Assembly (NCBI GenBank): GCA_943704525.1
Contig: CALSCQ010002735.1
Location: 1-22,846, forward strand
Source of the DNA: Pigoraptor vietnamica
Taxonomy: Eukaryota; Opisthokonta; Filasterea
DNA length: 22,846 nucleotides
Direction: 5' to 3'
Shown: positions 12,984-22,846 of the stretch, in pieces
Layout of the letters: each line of letters opens with the position of its first letter
Numbering within the stretch: the stretch's first letter is position 1
Program-made: the position numbers and the translations under genes
Notes under the pieces: model-generated
Told to the model about the DNA's origin: nothing
The model's database searches: none
What the model saw: only the letters and a program-made list of their open reading frames with translations

Positions 12984-15775
12984 ATGGAGTCCGTGGGTAC
13001 GACTCGGGGAATGGATGCCGTGCTGCGAAAATATGGTCTGTGCGCAGCCGAATTTCACACTGCAGATCACGTGGTGTCTTCCCACAAGGCCGGAGCCAGG
13101 AAAGAGATTGGTGTTTTTGCCGAACGCGACTTTCAACCCGGCGATGTCGTGCTGAGAGTAAGTGCGTGTTCGTATGATTGTGTGTGCGTGATGTGTGTGC
13201 GGGCATGTGCGTGCGTGCTGTGACTGTGTATGTGTTCAGTGTGGGCATAGGGTATGAAACGTGCGTCAGGGGCATTGAAATTAATACAGCCCCATGTGAT
13301 CGTGTGTGCGCTGAAACATCAATTGCCGATTCCATCCCTCGCAGTCGCTTCCGTTTGCGTTTGTGTTGCACTCATCCCGCGTAGACGGTGGGTGCGAAAT
13401 TCGCCCTGGCTTTCACTGTCTCTACGACGGCGCTAAGACGAGCTACGTCATTCTCGTTTCACTTTAGCCGGGCAATTTCGAAGCAGTATTTGTGATGCTA
13501 TTTGCGGTCTTCTCCCTCGTCTCTGTGTGTATCGCACTCCTTTTCTCTTCTCGTAGTAGTATGTGTAATGCAATTTGCGTCGTCTCCCTCGTCTCTGTGT
13601 GTATCGCACTCCCCTTCTCTCTTCTCCTCCGTCCTTTTGTGCTTTCCCGTTCGAACGGCACGGCAAACTAAATGGGAGTTGTTCCTCATCAGGACGATGC
13701 CACGAGTGCTTTGAAGCGAGCGTGAAGTTGCTGCGGTGCACACGATGTCGGTATGCCCGCTATTGCGGCCAAGAGTGCCAAGCGAAGGCAGTGAGTGCGC
13801 AAAGCGTCGGCTATTCTACGTGTCTTCGTGTCTGCACGTGCGTGTTTACTATTGTGTGTGCGCGCGTACGTTTTGTGTGCGCGTTTGTGTGTGTGCGTGT
13901 GTGTTGCGCGCACGCGTGTGTGTCTGTGTGTGAGTGAGTGCGTGCGTGCGTGCCTGCATATGCGTGCATTGACACTCTCTTGCTGAGCAGTGGCGATCCT
14001 TCCACCGCGCCGAATGCCCCGCACTGCGCGCCTTCGAATCCGCCGACGCATCCGTTCCCGCAATTGCGCGAGACGAGATGATGCTTGCGCTACGTGTGCT
14101 TATTCGCGCTCAAGCTGAGAGAAAGGGCGAGTCTTTCGCACTCTCGGGCGACGAGAAAACGTCGCCGCCGTCGTCTACGCTGGAGGACTTTGAGTGGTTG
14201 TTGTCGCGCTTGGATGACGTTAAAGAGAGGGGGAAGACAGCGGACGGTGCCGCACAATGGTTGTCGTGCGTTGCCATTGCGGAAGAGGTGGGGAAGAGCT
14301 GTGCAAGCGCGCAGACAATTACGTGCGCCACACTCGCTTGCCTCCTCTTGCTTCCTCTTCCGTGACGGGTTGTACATTCACGCGTTCTCATATGTCCAGG
14401 TCGTGAGACGTGCCGCCGCATGCAAGGGCCTCGACGTGCCGACGGTTGACGCCGTGTGCGAACTGCTCTGTCGCATGCAGGTATGTGGCGCGCGAAGGGG
14501 CGGTGGTGAACATGCACACACGTCTATATGTTACACGAATGAATCGGCTGCTCACTTGCGCTCGCGCCTTCCCTTCGCAGTCGAATGACTTTGGGCTGTG
14601 GAACGGACTCATCGTGACGGTTGGTGCCGGTGTCTATCCCCTGGGAGCGCTCCTCAACCACTCGTGCGAGCCAAACTGCGTGCTGTCGTACGACCTTCGC
14701 ACGAAGGAGCAGACAGTGCGCTGCATACGTCCGATTCGGAAAGGTGCGGGCCCGTTCTTTCTGTGGGATTTTTGTAGCATGGTGCAGAGTCTCTTTTCAC
14801 AGCCACTCTTCGCTGTCGCCTTCACACACACACACATACACGCACACTCACGCACGCACGCGCAGACGCGCTCACACACAAATGCAGTGCGTCACACCAC
14901 CAACTAATATCGCTGCGCCGGTTCGTTGCCCTCTGAAACAGGAGACGAAGTGTGCCACGCGTACCTCGACATTGCCTTTCCCCCGGATGTGCGGCGATCG
15001 AGGCTCAAATCCATCTACTCTTTCGATTGCGCGTGTGCGGCGTGCACGCGTGCGCCAAGTGCGACGACCCCTCCTACCCCATCTCTCTCCGCAAGCGATC
15101 GCAAGGAGCTGGATGCTGCGGACGAGCTGTTCGAATCGGGCCGTTCGCTCCTTCTTTCTCCCGAACAAACGCTCCGTTCGCTTTCCACTGCGTTTGCCGT
15201 GAGGCGGCGTCTGCTCCCCCACGCCCACCACGACGTCATCGCCGCCGCCGCAGCGTTGATACCGATACACGTGGAGGAAGGAGGCTTTGCGGCGGCTGCG
15301 TACGTGTGCGACCATCTCGTGAAGTGCTACGAGACGGCGTATGGGCGCATTCATCCGCTGGTGGGCCTGCAATGGTATGTCACTTATTGGCGTGGTCGGT
15401 GTGACGTTATGGGGGACGGGCGTGCAGGTGTGTGAGTGTTTGGTGTGTCCGGTGTAGTGTGTGCCCATCTCTGTGTTGCATGCGTGCCTTTGTTATTGTA
15501 CGTTATCTCACCAGAGGGGGGGGGACGGGGGATGGGCAGTTACGTGTGGATGAATGTTATCGAACATCTGGCCCTGCTTGTTGTGCATTTTATCGTCTGA
15601 CGCTCGGCTGCCGTTGACGAACAGGTTCACTCTCGGCGACCTCCAGTCCCGGCTAGGCGACGACAAGGGCGCACAACTCTGTCACCGCCGTGCGTTGGAC
15701 ATACTGCTATTGACGCACGGACCCAACGACCCGCTTGTTCGTGAGCTGCAGTCGACTGTTTCAAGGGCGCCGTGA
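12984..15775 (+). CDS. SMYD-type SET and MYND domain lysine methyltransferase, 8 exons
   Basis: Exons: 12984-13157, 13345-13387, 13693-13790, 13991-14287, 14400-14480, 14581-14743, 14942-15374, 15625-15775; 479 residues, the usual SMYD1-3 size. The split SET domain begins KEIGVFAERDFQPGDVVLR and is interrupted by a MYND zinc finger with all ligands: C75, C78, C88, C91, C97, C101, H110 and C114. SET resumes with LLNHSCEPNC (about 256-264), the S-adenosylmethionine-binding NHSC motif, followed by GDEVCHAY whose Tyr (about 293) is the expected catalytic residue. The post-SET zinc site is FDCACAAC. The C-terminal helical region (THGPNDPLVREL near the end) matches the SMYD TPR-like domain. Family members methylate lysines on histones or cytosolic proteins; the substrate here is unknown. 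The start at 12984 is preferred; 13011 or 12855 are possible. Confidence 0.93.
13491..13632 (+). repeat. Tandem duplication of about 70 bases in SMYD-like gene intron 2
   Basis: The segments 13491-13560 and about 13563-13632 share GCxATTTGCG, TCTCCCTCGTCTCTGTGTGT, ATCGCACTCC and a CTTCTC tail. The pyrimidine-rich copies extend the intron just before the MYND exon. Confidence 0.9.
13852..13956 (+). repeat. GT-rich tract in SMYD-like gene intron 3
   Basis: Interrupted GTGTGTGCGCGCGTACG sequence occupying about half of the 200-base intron, GT on the coding strand. Confidence 0.8.
14823..14880 (+). repeat. CA-rich tract in SMYD-like gene intron 6
   Basis: About 58 bases of CACACA, CGCACA and CTCACGCACG units, CA on the coding strand. 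Confidence 0.8.
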
Positions 15776-15826
15776 GCCCGCTCAACTCCAGCGGTGTGTG
15801 TGTCGGCTCCGGCCGCTGTTGTTTTG

Positions 15827-15832
15827 AATAAA
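15827..15832 (+). terminator. Poly(A) signal of the SMYD-like gene
   Basis: A canonical AATAAA lies 51 bases after the stop, in TTTTGAATAAACTG, the expected position for a short 3' UTR. Confidence 0.65.
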
Positions 15833-16023
15833 CTGACACGGCCACGGTAACCGCGAGGCAACGTCCTGAGCGTAATCTTCGTCCCGTTGCGCCCCATCGT
15901 GCGGGTTCATCACGCCGGTAGACGCTTGGTTCGCCGCTGTGAAAACACGTGACTGGGCGCTTTGCATAAGGCCTCTTCAGAAAAACTGTGGGCCGCCGGA
16001 GTTCGGGCCGGGAAAGGCGCTAA

Positions 16024-16030
16024 TTATAAA
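16024..16030 (+). promoter_or_regulatory. TATA-like element upstream of the F-box/ankyrin gene
   Basis: TTATAAA within CTAATTATAAACC, about 150 bases before the ATG at 16182, in the AT-richest part of the gap. The spacing leaves room for a 5' UTR of about 120 bases. Confidence 0.35.
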
Positions 16031-16181
16031 CCAAATTTTGTTGGGAGAGCAGTGACCGTTACTGTTTGTACTGACTACTTGTACTTGGAGTGCACGCCGG
16101 GCACAAAAAGATCCCGTGTGTCACAGCCACATAAAAACGACGTCGGTGTCTTTTCTTTTTCATTACTGTGCGACTCGCAGC

Positions 16182-18415
16182 ATGGATGCGCAAGCCCCTA
16201 CACTCCCTATTGCCACTGACGTGTCAATTCTCCTCGATTTGTCAGAGGAGGTGCTCGTTCGCATCGTCAAGCTCGCGCGGTTCACGCTCACGGACGTTGG
16301 ACATCTTCGCGCAACGTGCAAGGGCCTCTGCGATTTCTTCGACCGCATCCGCGACACGGTTGTCAACGACAGCGTCGTGGGTAATCTGTCGCGGTATCGC
16401 CCGTACGGCCACTGGAACATTGACCTCGCGGCGAAGAACGGACTGCCTCGAGGTAATTCAGCTGCTCCACGAGGACGAGGTCAAGCGCGGTCGCGTGTCG
16501 CACTGCACGAACGAGTCCGTCAAGGCTTCGCTGCGACGGGGCGATTGGGACGTCTTCGCGTTTCTCGTGCGCAATCGGCCCGAAGTGTTTGCGGCCGTCG
16601 ACTGTTACACTTTCAGCCGCGCGTTTAAAAAAGCGTCGCGAGACCAACTCCTCTTCCTCCTCGACGAGGCGCCCTCGTTTCTCACGGGCACTGCGGCGCG
16701 CGATGCAGCGCAATCGGCGGTGCAACGCGGGGACGTCGACCTCGTGCGTCGTCTCTTGCCGTTTGTCGTCGCCCCAGAGGCACTTGCCGGCGACGCGCTC
16801 GCGTGTTCTGCGCCGGAATGCGACACTATTCTCGCTGTCGTGTTGGACGAGTGCAAGGCGCGCTGTGTGGACGCCATCGAACTTGCACATAGTCTTTTGT
16901 GTCCCGCGGTGGAGACGGGCTCGATGGAACTCCTCGAGAAGGGATTGGCCCATTGCCCTCTCCCACTGGCTCGAATTTCCTCTGTCTGTGCAAGGCACTC
17001 GCTCGCGGAGAAGGCGGCGCGACGCGGACACATGGCTGTTGTGAGCCGCTTGCGCGAAATGGGCGCGGCGTGCAGGGAAGCACACGGGTCTCGGGATGAG
17101 ATTGCGCGGCTCGTGAGCGAGGATCGCGCGCTGGTCAGTACGCCGTGGACGCTTGTGACGTGCTTGTTGCGCAAGGACTTTGCTGCCGCCGAGTTTGCTG
17201 CGCAGCATCTGTTTTTGGAAACCGGCGTAATGCATGCAACACGGATCCTTCTTCGTTACGGCGACAGCGCTCTCGGCGGGCTCGAGTGGCTGAGGGACGG
17301 TCAGCTGCTGAAGCCACGCGACTGCCTTATTGACAAGCGGGGCCTCGAGAGTTCCGAGTTTATTCCCTCTGAATTGGTCGACACCGTCCCAGCATTCGTT
17401 CCCAGCCGCGACGTCATCTCGTTTTTCAGTACGGTGTTTCGGGGATTGCCGCTCATTTGGGACGACTTGTTTGCCACGATGCAGCAGCCGGGCGTGGTCT
17501 ACGCGGAAATGTGGTACGCCCCGGCGATCGCGCGCGGCGACGTCGACGTGCTTCGATTTCTCTGCGAAAACGTCGGCGTCGATTGCCTCCCGCATTCCAC
17601 GGTGAACTGTGCCGTGCTCGCCGCCGTGGAGAGATGTCACGTGGACGCGCTCGTGCACATGATGGATGTGAACGCGCGAAGGGTGCCAGTGCCGGTCGTC
17701 GGCAAACACATCGGTCTCTCTGCAGCGGCCAATTTTGACCCCGCTCGGTTCCCGTTCGACAGATCTGGGCGATGCGTTGGAAGCGGCCGTCAGATCGGGC
17801 AACTATCGGCTCGCCCGCATGCTTGACCTGCGTTTGCCGAACCTGCTATACGCGTCGCTGAAAGCGGCGGTGCACTCGCGGCGGTTGCGTCTGTTGCGGT
17901 GGGTTGTTGAGCGTGACCCGTCAGCATCCCTGTCACATGCCAGCCTGCGAGCGGCGTGTCTCACGGCCGTTGAGTGTGGACGCCTTGAGTGCGTCCTGTG
18001 GTTGGAGAGGCATTATGCGGATGTTATGTCGACGTGCGAGGGGGTTCTTCAGCCTCATGCCCCATGCGTGCGCGACATGTCATTTGTGCACGCAGTTATG
18101 GAGAAGTACCCTGACCCACTCTCTCTTCAAGTCTACCAGCGAATGTTTCGCTCTCTTGACCTTCTTTCGTACGACACATTCGCGGTGGAGAGAGCTCTGG
18201 GTATTCAGCTCGTCCTTCGGCCGTTGAGCGTCGCCGCTCTTGCACTGTCTTCGCGCAGGGACTTGCTGCAAGCCTCCATCGATTTTGAAGTCCCTCTGGA
18301 GCGACCGCCACCGTCCATGTTTGACATTGCGTCCCCGCGCGTGCTGCGGAACCCGCCACTCGTGCGTTGGTTCCGTGAGAACAGCGCCGCCGGCAAATTC
18401 AAGTTTGTCGACTGA
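16182..18415 (+). CDS. F-box / ankyrin-like repeat protein, intronless, frame interrupted twice
   Basis: The ATG at 16182 starts MDAQAPTLPIATD, followed by an F-box-like segment (about residues 19-53: LSEEVLVRIVKL, DVGHLRATCKGL). The rest is a chain of divergent ankyrin-type repeats, seen as AAxxGxxxxVxxLL units such as LAAKNG-CLEVIQLL, AVQRGDVDLVRRLL, AARRGHMAVVSRL, AIARGDVDVLRFL, AAVERCHVDALVHM and AAVRSGNYRLARML. The reading frame steps forward by one base near 16443, in the middle of a repeat, and again near 17758; between and after these points the frames are long and protein-like, and the parts total about 743 residues. F-box proteins usually bring substrates to SCF ubiquitin ligases. 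There is no intron, unlike most neighbours. It may be a recent pseudogene, carry assembly errors, or need frameshifting. F-box plus ankyrin proteins are common in amoebae and their giant viruses. Confidence 0.75.
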
Positions 18416-18421
18416 ATTAAA
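18416..18421 (+). terminator. Candidate poly(A) signal variant
   Basis: ATTAAA directly follows the TGA of the F-box/ankyrin gene. It is the common variant hexamer, but its position at the stop codon is unusually close. Confidence 0.3.
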
Positions 18422-18942
18422 AGGGAACAGCCGACTTTCGCCGCGGCCCCAGTCAGCCGTCAATAGCCGGACAGTGGTGGCGAATGGGACATTGGATAGT
18501 ACTTGACTAATCCAAAGAACTGAGCGATGTGCTGTACAGTTGCCATGTCTGTGTGCGCCGGCCGCCGGCCTCGGGGGGGGGGGGGTCTCGGTCGCCGTCT
18601 TCAGTTCCGGCAGTTACTGCGGTGTAGTGTCAGCCGTGCAACTGCCTGATGCTCGGCTGTCGGCCAAACTCCGTTCTCGCCCGCTGCTACAGTGCAACCC
18701 TTGGTCGTTCCAGGCCCAACCCACTGAGAGGGCACTGATCGGCCGGGCTCAGTATGCCGGGTACTGCTCGACGACTGTTGGCGCTTGTAAGTAATTTACA
18801 AATTTAGTATTGTTGTGATACTGTGTTGTTTGGATTATTTTCATACAAAGGAGAAATCGTTGCGTTTTTTCAGCTTTAGTGTCAGTATGAATTTTTGGCT
18901 TATGTACGGAAACTGTAACAAATTGTGAACTGATGTTGTTTG

Positions 18943-19133
<191 letters not shown>

Positions 19134-19285
19134 CTCTCGGCGGCCGCCCACGTGGCATACACATACACTGAAACATGAATCAGTCACGTCAGTGTGACGG
19201 CCGCGTTCCCGGCGACTTCGGGCCACGGGACTCAGTGACACAGGTTGTGCTGGCTCTGGGCGACCCACGCCGCGAGCGAACTGAA

Positions 19286-21515
19286 ATGGACACAGCGGCA
19301 CCAGTGCGCCCTGCCGGCTCAGCAATGCCGTCGCTGCGTCTGATGGCATACCACTTTCCAACGAAGTGCTTGATCTCATCCTCTCAAACAAGGTGAGCCG
19401 GCGCACGCGTACAATAGCCGGTGCCGGCGCTGTCCTTCCTTTTCAACGTGGACTCGCATCCTCAGTATTGGCGATGAGGCTTGCCGAACCTCACTGAGTC
19501 AGACGTAACTGTCGCGTGTTCGAATTCCGGCACGGCCGCCGGGTGCGCCGTTTGACTCAGGATCCGGAATTCCGCAGATTCTCAGTGGCGAAGACCTCGC
19601 TTCGGTCTCTCTGACGTGCCGCCGCCTGCGCTATCTGTGCGAGGATCAGGCGCGCCGTCGTCTGGCGAAGCAGTGGATAAAGCCCGAGTACGACGGGAAC
19701 ACCGGCGACGGCTTCTTTGAGCGGTATCTCGGTCGCGACTGGACCTCGGAAGACGACGCAGAGAGCGAGTGGGAAGAACCGGAGAGCCTCAGCTACTATC
19801 AGGACGATGCTGAGCCCGACTCGGCGGAAGATTACGACAGCGACTGGAGCGCTGAAGCCTCCGACGACAGTGCGGGTGAAGACACGCCAGCGGCCAATGC
19901 TGCGAGCGGCACTGCTGAAGGCACCAGTAGTGCCGAAAAGGGTGAGGCGGACGCCGGTGAGCAGGACGCAGGGAGCGATGACGAGAGCACGAGTGGCGAC
20001 GACACGAGCGATGAAGAGGACGGGGACGACAACGGGAACATGGCGCTGAAGCCGCTCGACGAGGAGATTGTGTGAGTGCACGCGCGTGTCTCTTACCATG
20101 TGGGTGACACTGACTGCAGTTGGCCCGGGCAAGCCATCAATGCCATTCGGCACTCTCTCCACTACTCAGTCACAGTGCATGTATGCTTGTAGCTCTGATG
20201 CGTACGAGCAACTACCTACACATTTTTTGCGCAGGCCTGACGTGACATGTGCGCTGTAGGCTGGCACTGGTTCATAACCACCGAACACTGCGCAGGGAAG
20301 CCACCGTCGACGAGACCTATAAGCGCATCCAAAAGGGCGGCGCAGCGGGTTTCGATCCCAAGGTGTTTGGATGGTGGCTGCTCGAGCACACCGACAAGCC
20401 CGTGAAGCGCGCGTGCGACTCGTGGGTGTGCTATCTCGTGTGCAACGAGTCCGTCGAGAAGGCCAGGCGCAGCGACGACGCGGCGTACCGACAGGAGCTG
20501 TCGCGCCACACACGCGCGAATGTGTGGAACCTCCCGTCGTGCATCGCGGACAACCTCGCCGACGGCGACCACGACGCCATCGAGTTTTATCTGGCACACG
20601 CGCACCTGAGGAGCGTGGCCTACGTTCCCGAGACAGTGACGAAGGCAGTCGAGTACAACGGCTATCGGTTCACGGTGCGCGTGGACATTCGCACTCCCGA
20701 CGGGTTCCACTCGGAGGTGGCGTTTGGTATGGCGAAGAGGGACTGGCGGCGCGAGGACATTCAAGACTCGTTCGAGGTGATGCGCGTGGGGGGCGAACCG
20801 ACCATGTCGTCATCGAACATGGTGGGTCCGTGAGAGCGACACCTGCACGGTAGTTGGTCGGTTACTGTGCCACGTGACTGTTAACGCCTCGCGCTTGAAA
20901 TATGGCCCAGAATGTGCAACCTCAGTACTGTGTGCACCCGCAGCCCTGTTGTATCTGCCACTGTGCGGGTCCCTGTAGTGGGAGCTACGAATCAGTATGC
21001 TCCTCACAAACTGTTTCAGCAGCATCAGATGACTCACTCTGTCCTGTCCCGGCTTGCAGGAGGAGCGCGGTTCCCGGTTCGACGATGCGCTGGAGTGCTT
21101 TGTCGAGAACGCCCCGCAACCCCTCTCAAAGCACGCGTTTCTCGCCGTTCTCCGCGTCCTCGTGACAGCCGCATGCGACGTCGACAAGCGCGGCGGCGAG
21201 GGTCTGGCCGCATGGTCGCAGCTGGACGCGTGCGGCTACAAGGATCGCGTTCTCTTCGCCCGCGTGTGCGAATTCGGCGCACTTGCACACGAGAATCCCG
21301 CCTTCTACGAGTACAAGGAGAACTACTTTGATGCATACATCATGCAATCCCTCGCACGAGCGCCGCGACGGCTGTTGGGCGATAAGTGGGAAGAGACCGT
21401 CGGATCGGTAGACTTCCGCGGAATTTACCTCCACTGTGACCGCGTGCTTGGGGCCATCGACGACGCCGCGCGCGGACGCCAAGACCGTTGGGAGGCGCCA
21501 GAGTCGGACTGGTAG
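19286..21515 (+). CDS. F-box protein with acidic linker and unknown C-terminal region, 4 exons
   Basis: Exons: up to 19392, then 19578-20071, 20260-20821 and 21060-21515; exons 2-4 join in frame to 503 residues. The F-box spans the first intron (IPLSNEVLDLILSNK joined to ILSGEDLASVSLTCRRLRYL). An Asp/Glu/Ser-rich linker of about 100 residues follows, then about 330 residues with no family I recognise, notable for Trp and Cys (FGWWLLEH, DSWVCYLVCNE, NVWNLPSCIADNLADGDHD). The stop is TAG. The 5' end is uncertain: the F-box frame has no ATG after an upstream stop at about 19282, while an ATG at 19286 (MDTAAPVRPAG) is in another frame. That ATG resembles the start of the neighbouring F-box gene (MDAQAP), so either a base is lost or gained here or an upstream exon is missed. 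Probable role: substrate adaptor for an SCF ubiquitin ligase. Confidence 0.75.
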
Positions 21516-21855
21516 TGGGGGAGCCGTGCTGTGCACCGTGGGAGCATCGCGTGCGTGAAATTATAAAGGCGACGAGAACGAAGAGCTTGTGCCATGAGGC
21601 GCACGAGTGTGTCAGAAAGAGCCACGTCGACGTTGCCGAACACGCGTGAGCATCGACATCCTATTGAGCGGTTACTCAATAGAGTTCGCGTGACAACTGC
21701 TATCGATTACCCACACAGGCACCGGTCGGGAGTTGCCGAGTTCAGGTTGCATGGCACGAAAAATGCATCACACATTGAAATCACAGACACCATCATCTCT
21801 CATTGCACAGATGTGGCACAGAGCACACACGAACGTGGTCACTGCAGTTGACCGT
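21516..21855. other. Convergent intergenic region, F-box gene / SNF8
   Basis: It holds TTATAAA at 21561-21567 in a context (AATTATAAA) like that before the F-box/ankyrin gene, a perfect 8-base-pair hairpin (21661-21682) and a short open frame at 21594-21851 without recognisable features. No supported gene. Confidence 0.5.
21661..21682. other. Perfect inverted repeat, 8-bp stem and 6-base loop
   Basis: CTATTGAG, loop CGGTTA, CTCAATAG. It lies between the 3' ends of two convergent genes and could fold in either transcript. Confidence 0.8.
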
Positions 21856-22614
21856 TTACTCCGACACACCGTGGACGAGACCCGGGAACCAGTACTGGCG
21901 GTCGGGTGCCTGGTCATCGACCCACGCCACTCCCTCTTGCAGCATGTGGCCCTGTGGAGTGCGAGACGAGGAGAAGGGCGTCAGGTAGAGCGAAGGGCGT
22001 CAGGTATGAGCGACGCGCGCACGCATCCACGCGCAGGTTAAGCAGCGTGCGTGCAATATGCGTGAATGCGCGTTGCACGTGTGTGTGTGTGGTGAATGCG
22101 TACAGCGCGCACGTGATCTTCTAAGCATAGGGCTCAGTGCTGCCTCCGCCCAGTGCGAGCGTGAATTAGCACTCACAAGAACAGTCGCGACGCGTTCCGA
22201 CTCCCACAAGAGCTCCTTTTTCACGTCAATCGCAGTTACGTAGCCCTTTCCCTACGCAAGACAAACGGCACCCAAAGTGAGCGAGACGTAGGAACACATC
22301 AAGTGCGCACACACGCACAGAAACGACGTGCTTTCCAACTTCACTTCACGGTACCAGTACCACATGTGCATACACGCACGCGGACACACAGGAAAGCCAC
22401 ACCTTTACGCCATTCGCCCGCGCGCAGCCAATCTCCACACACACCACACGCCCATCATCAACTAACACTGACCTCCGCGAGGGTGAGCACGGTCGAGTGG
22501 TCCATGTTGAGTTCAAACGGCACCGACTGCACCAGCTTGCGCGACGCCACCGTCACGATGTCAAAGCCGCTCCCGAGCACCTTCAACTTGCGGATGGCGC
22601 GCTCAATGTCGTCC
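21856..22614 (-). CDS. SNF8: ESCRT-II subunit SNF8 / VPS22, C-terminal part (partial)
   Basis: The last three exons are visible on the minus strand: 22473-22614, 22177-22251 and 21856-21951, giving the C-terminal 103 residues; earlier exons lie past the window end. The sequence follows SNF8 closely: IERAIRKLKVLGSGFDIVTV, QSVPFELNMDHSTVLTLAE, GKGYVTAIDVKKELLWESER, then LQEGVAWVDDQAPDRQYWFP. This is the second winged-helix domain. SNF8 with VPS25 and VPS36 forms ESCRT-II, which sorts ubiquitinated membrane proteins into multivesicular bodies. The exon at 22473-22614 begins in phase 2. Introns are 225 and 221 bases, with donors GTCAGT and GTGAGT. Nothing in the visible part is broken. Confidence 0.95.
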
Positions 22615-22730
22615 CTGCGGCGAGATGAGTAGTGAATACACTTTTCTTATGGCCTCCTCTTCCGTTTCTGTATCTATTGTCGTGACTTCACTTTGTGGAC
22701 AACAACACTCGATATGAAACGACGAAAAGA

Positions 22731-22846
<116 letters not shown>

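Larger units (their letters stand above)
15776..16181. other. Intergenic region, SMYD-like gene 3' flank and F-box/ankyrin gene promoter
   Basis: The first part holds the SMYD-like 3' UTR with AATAAA at 15827. The second part is locally AT-rich and carries a TATA-like sequence near 16024. No gene is visible. Confidence 0.6.

Noticed and set aside
16363-17802. 479-residue open frame antisense to the F-box/ankyrin gene
   Set aside because: The sense strand carries recognisable ankyrin-type repeats; long antisense frames are expected in GC-rich coding DNA with this codon bias, and the antisense protein has no domain.
18540-18794. 84-codon open frame with a poly-Gly stretch
   Set aside because: It has no ATG, the Gly run is a G13 homopolymer, and it does not splice in a usable phase to the F-box exon.
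19440-19560. B-box-like GTTCGAATTCC in an F-box gene intron, possible tRNA or SINE
   Set aside because: No convincing A box, acceptor stem, tail or second copy in the window.
21594-21851. 85-residue open frame after a TATAAA-like sequence
   Set aside because: Composition is not protein-like, there is no recognisable domain, and it lies in the shared 3' flank of two convergent genes.

Overview
This is nuclear DNA from an intron-rich, fairly GC-rich eukaryote, most likely a unicellular one. I could not assign a lineage. Five genes are recognisable by conserved protein sequence alone: the RNA-processing factor NKAP, calreticulin with a C-terminal KDEL, carnitine O-palmitoyltransferase 2 (CPT2), a SMYD-type SET/MYND lysine methyltransferase, and the C-terminal part of the ESCRT-II subunit SNF8/VPS22. 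I placed 34 introns by keeping the protein frame continuous across them. All are GT-AG, about 90-515 bases long, and rich in GT/CA microsatellites and short tandem duplications.

Layout: 2-406 (+) is the 3' end of an unrecognised beta-rich, Ser/Thr/Gly-rich protein. 407-1375 is an intergenic stretch with minisatellites. 1376-4956 (+) is NKAP in 9 exons. It converges on calreticulin at 5471-7579 (-), 5 exons. The 618-base gap behind calreticulin holds a perfect ER-stress element (CCAAT-N9-CCACG on the minus strand). 8198-12622 (-) is CPT2 in 11 exons. It diverges, across about 360 bases, from the SMYD-like gene at 12984-15775 (+), 8 exons. 16182-18415 (+) is an intronless F-box/ankyrin-like gene whose frame is interrupted twice. 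After a repeat-bearing gap, 19286-21515 (+) is a second F-box gene with an acidic linker and an unknown C-terminal region; its first exon also does not read in one frame from any visible ATG. It converges on SNF8 at 21856-22614 (-), whose 5' part lies beyond the window. The window ends inside a GT microsatellite in an SNF8 intron.

The genes do not form one pathway. They cover splicing/transcription (NKAP), ER folding (calreticulin), mitochondrial fatty-acid import (CPT2), lysine methylation (SMYD), probable ubiquitin-ligase substrate choice (two F-box proteins) and endosomal sorting (SNF8). The points most worth a second look are the ER-stress element behind calreticulin, frame breaks confined to the two F-box genes while about 6.5 kb of conserved coding sequence is unbroken, a strong preference for G at intron position +3, and introns that look as if they grew by tandem duplication and UG-repeat expansion. 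I found no convincing mobile element, CRISPR array, tRNA or rRNA, and no clearly new multi-gene system.
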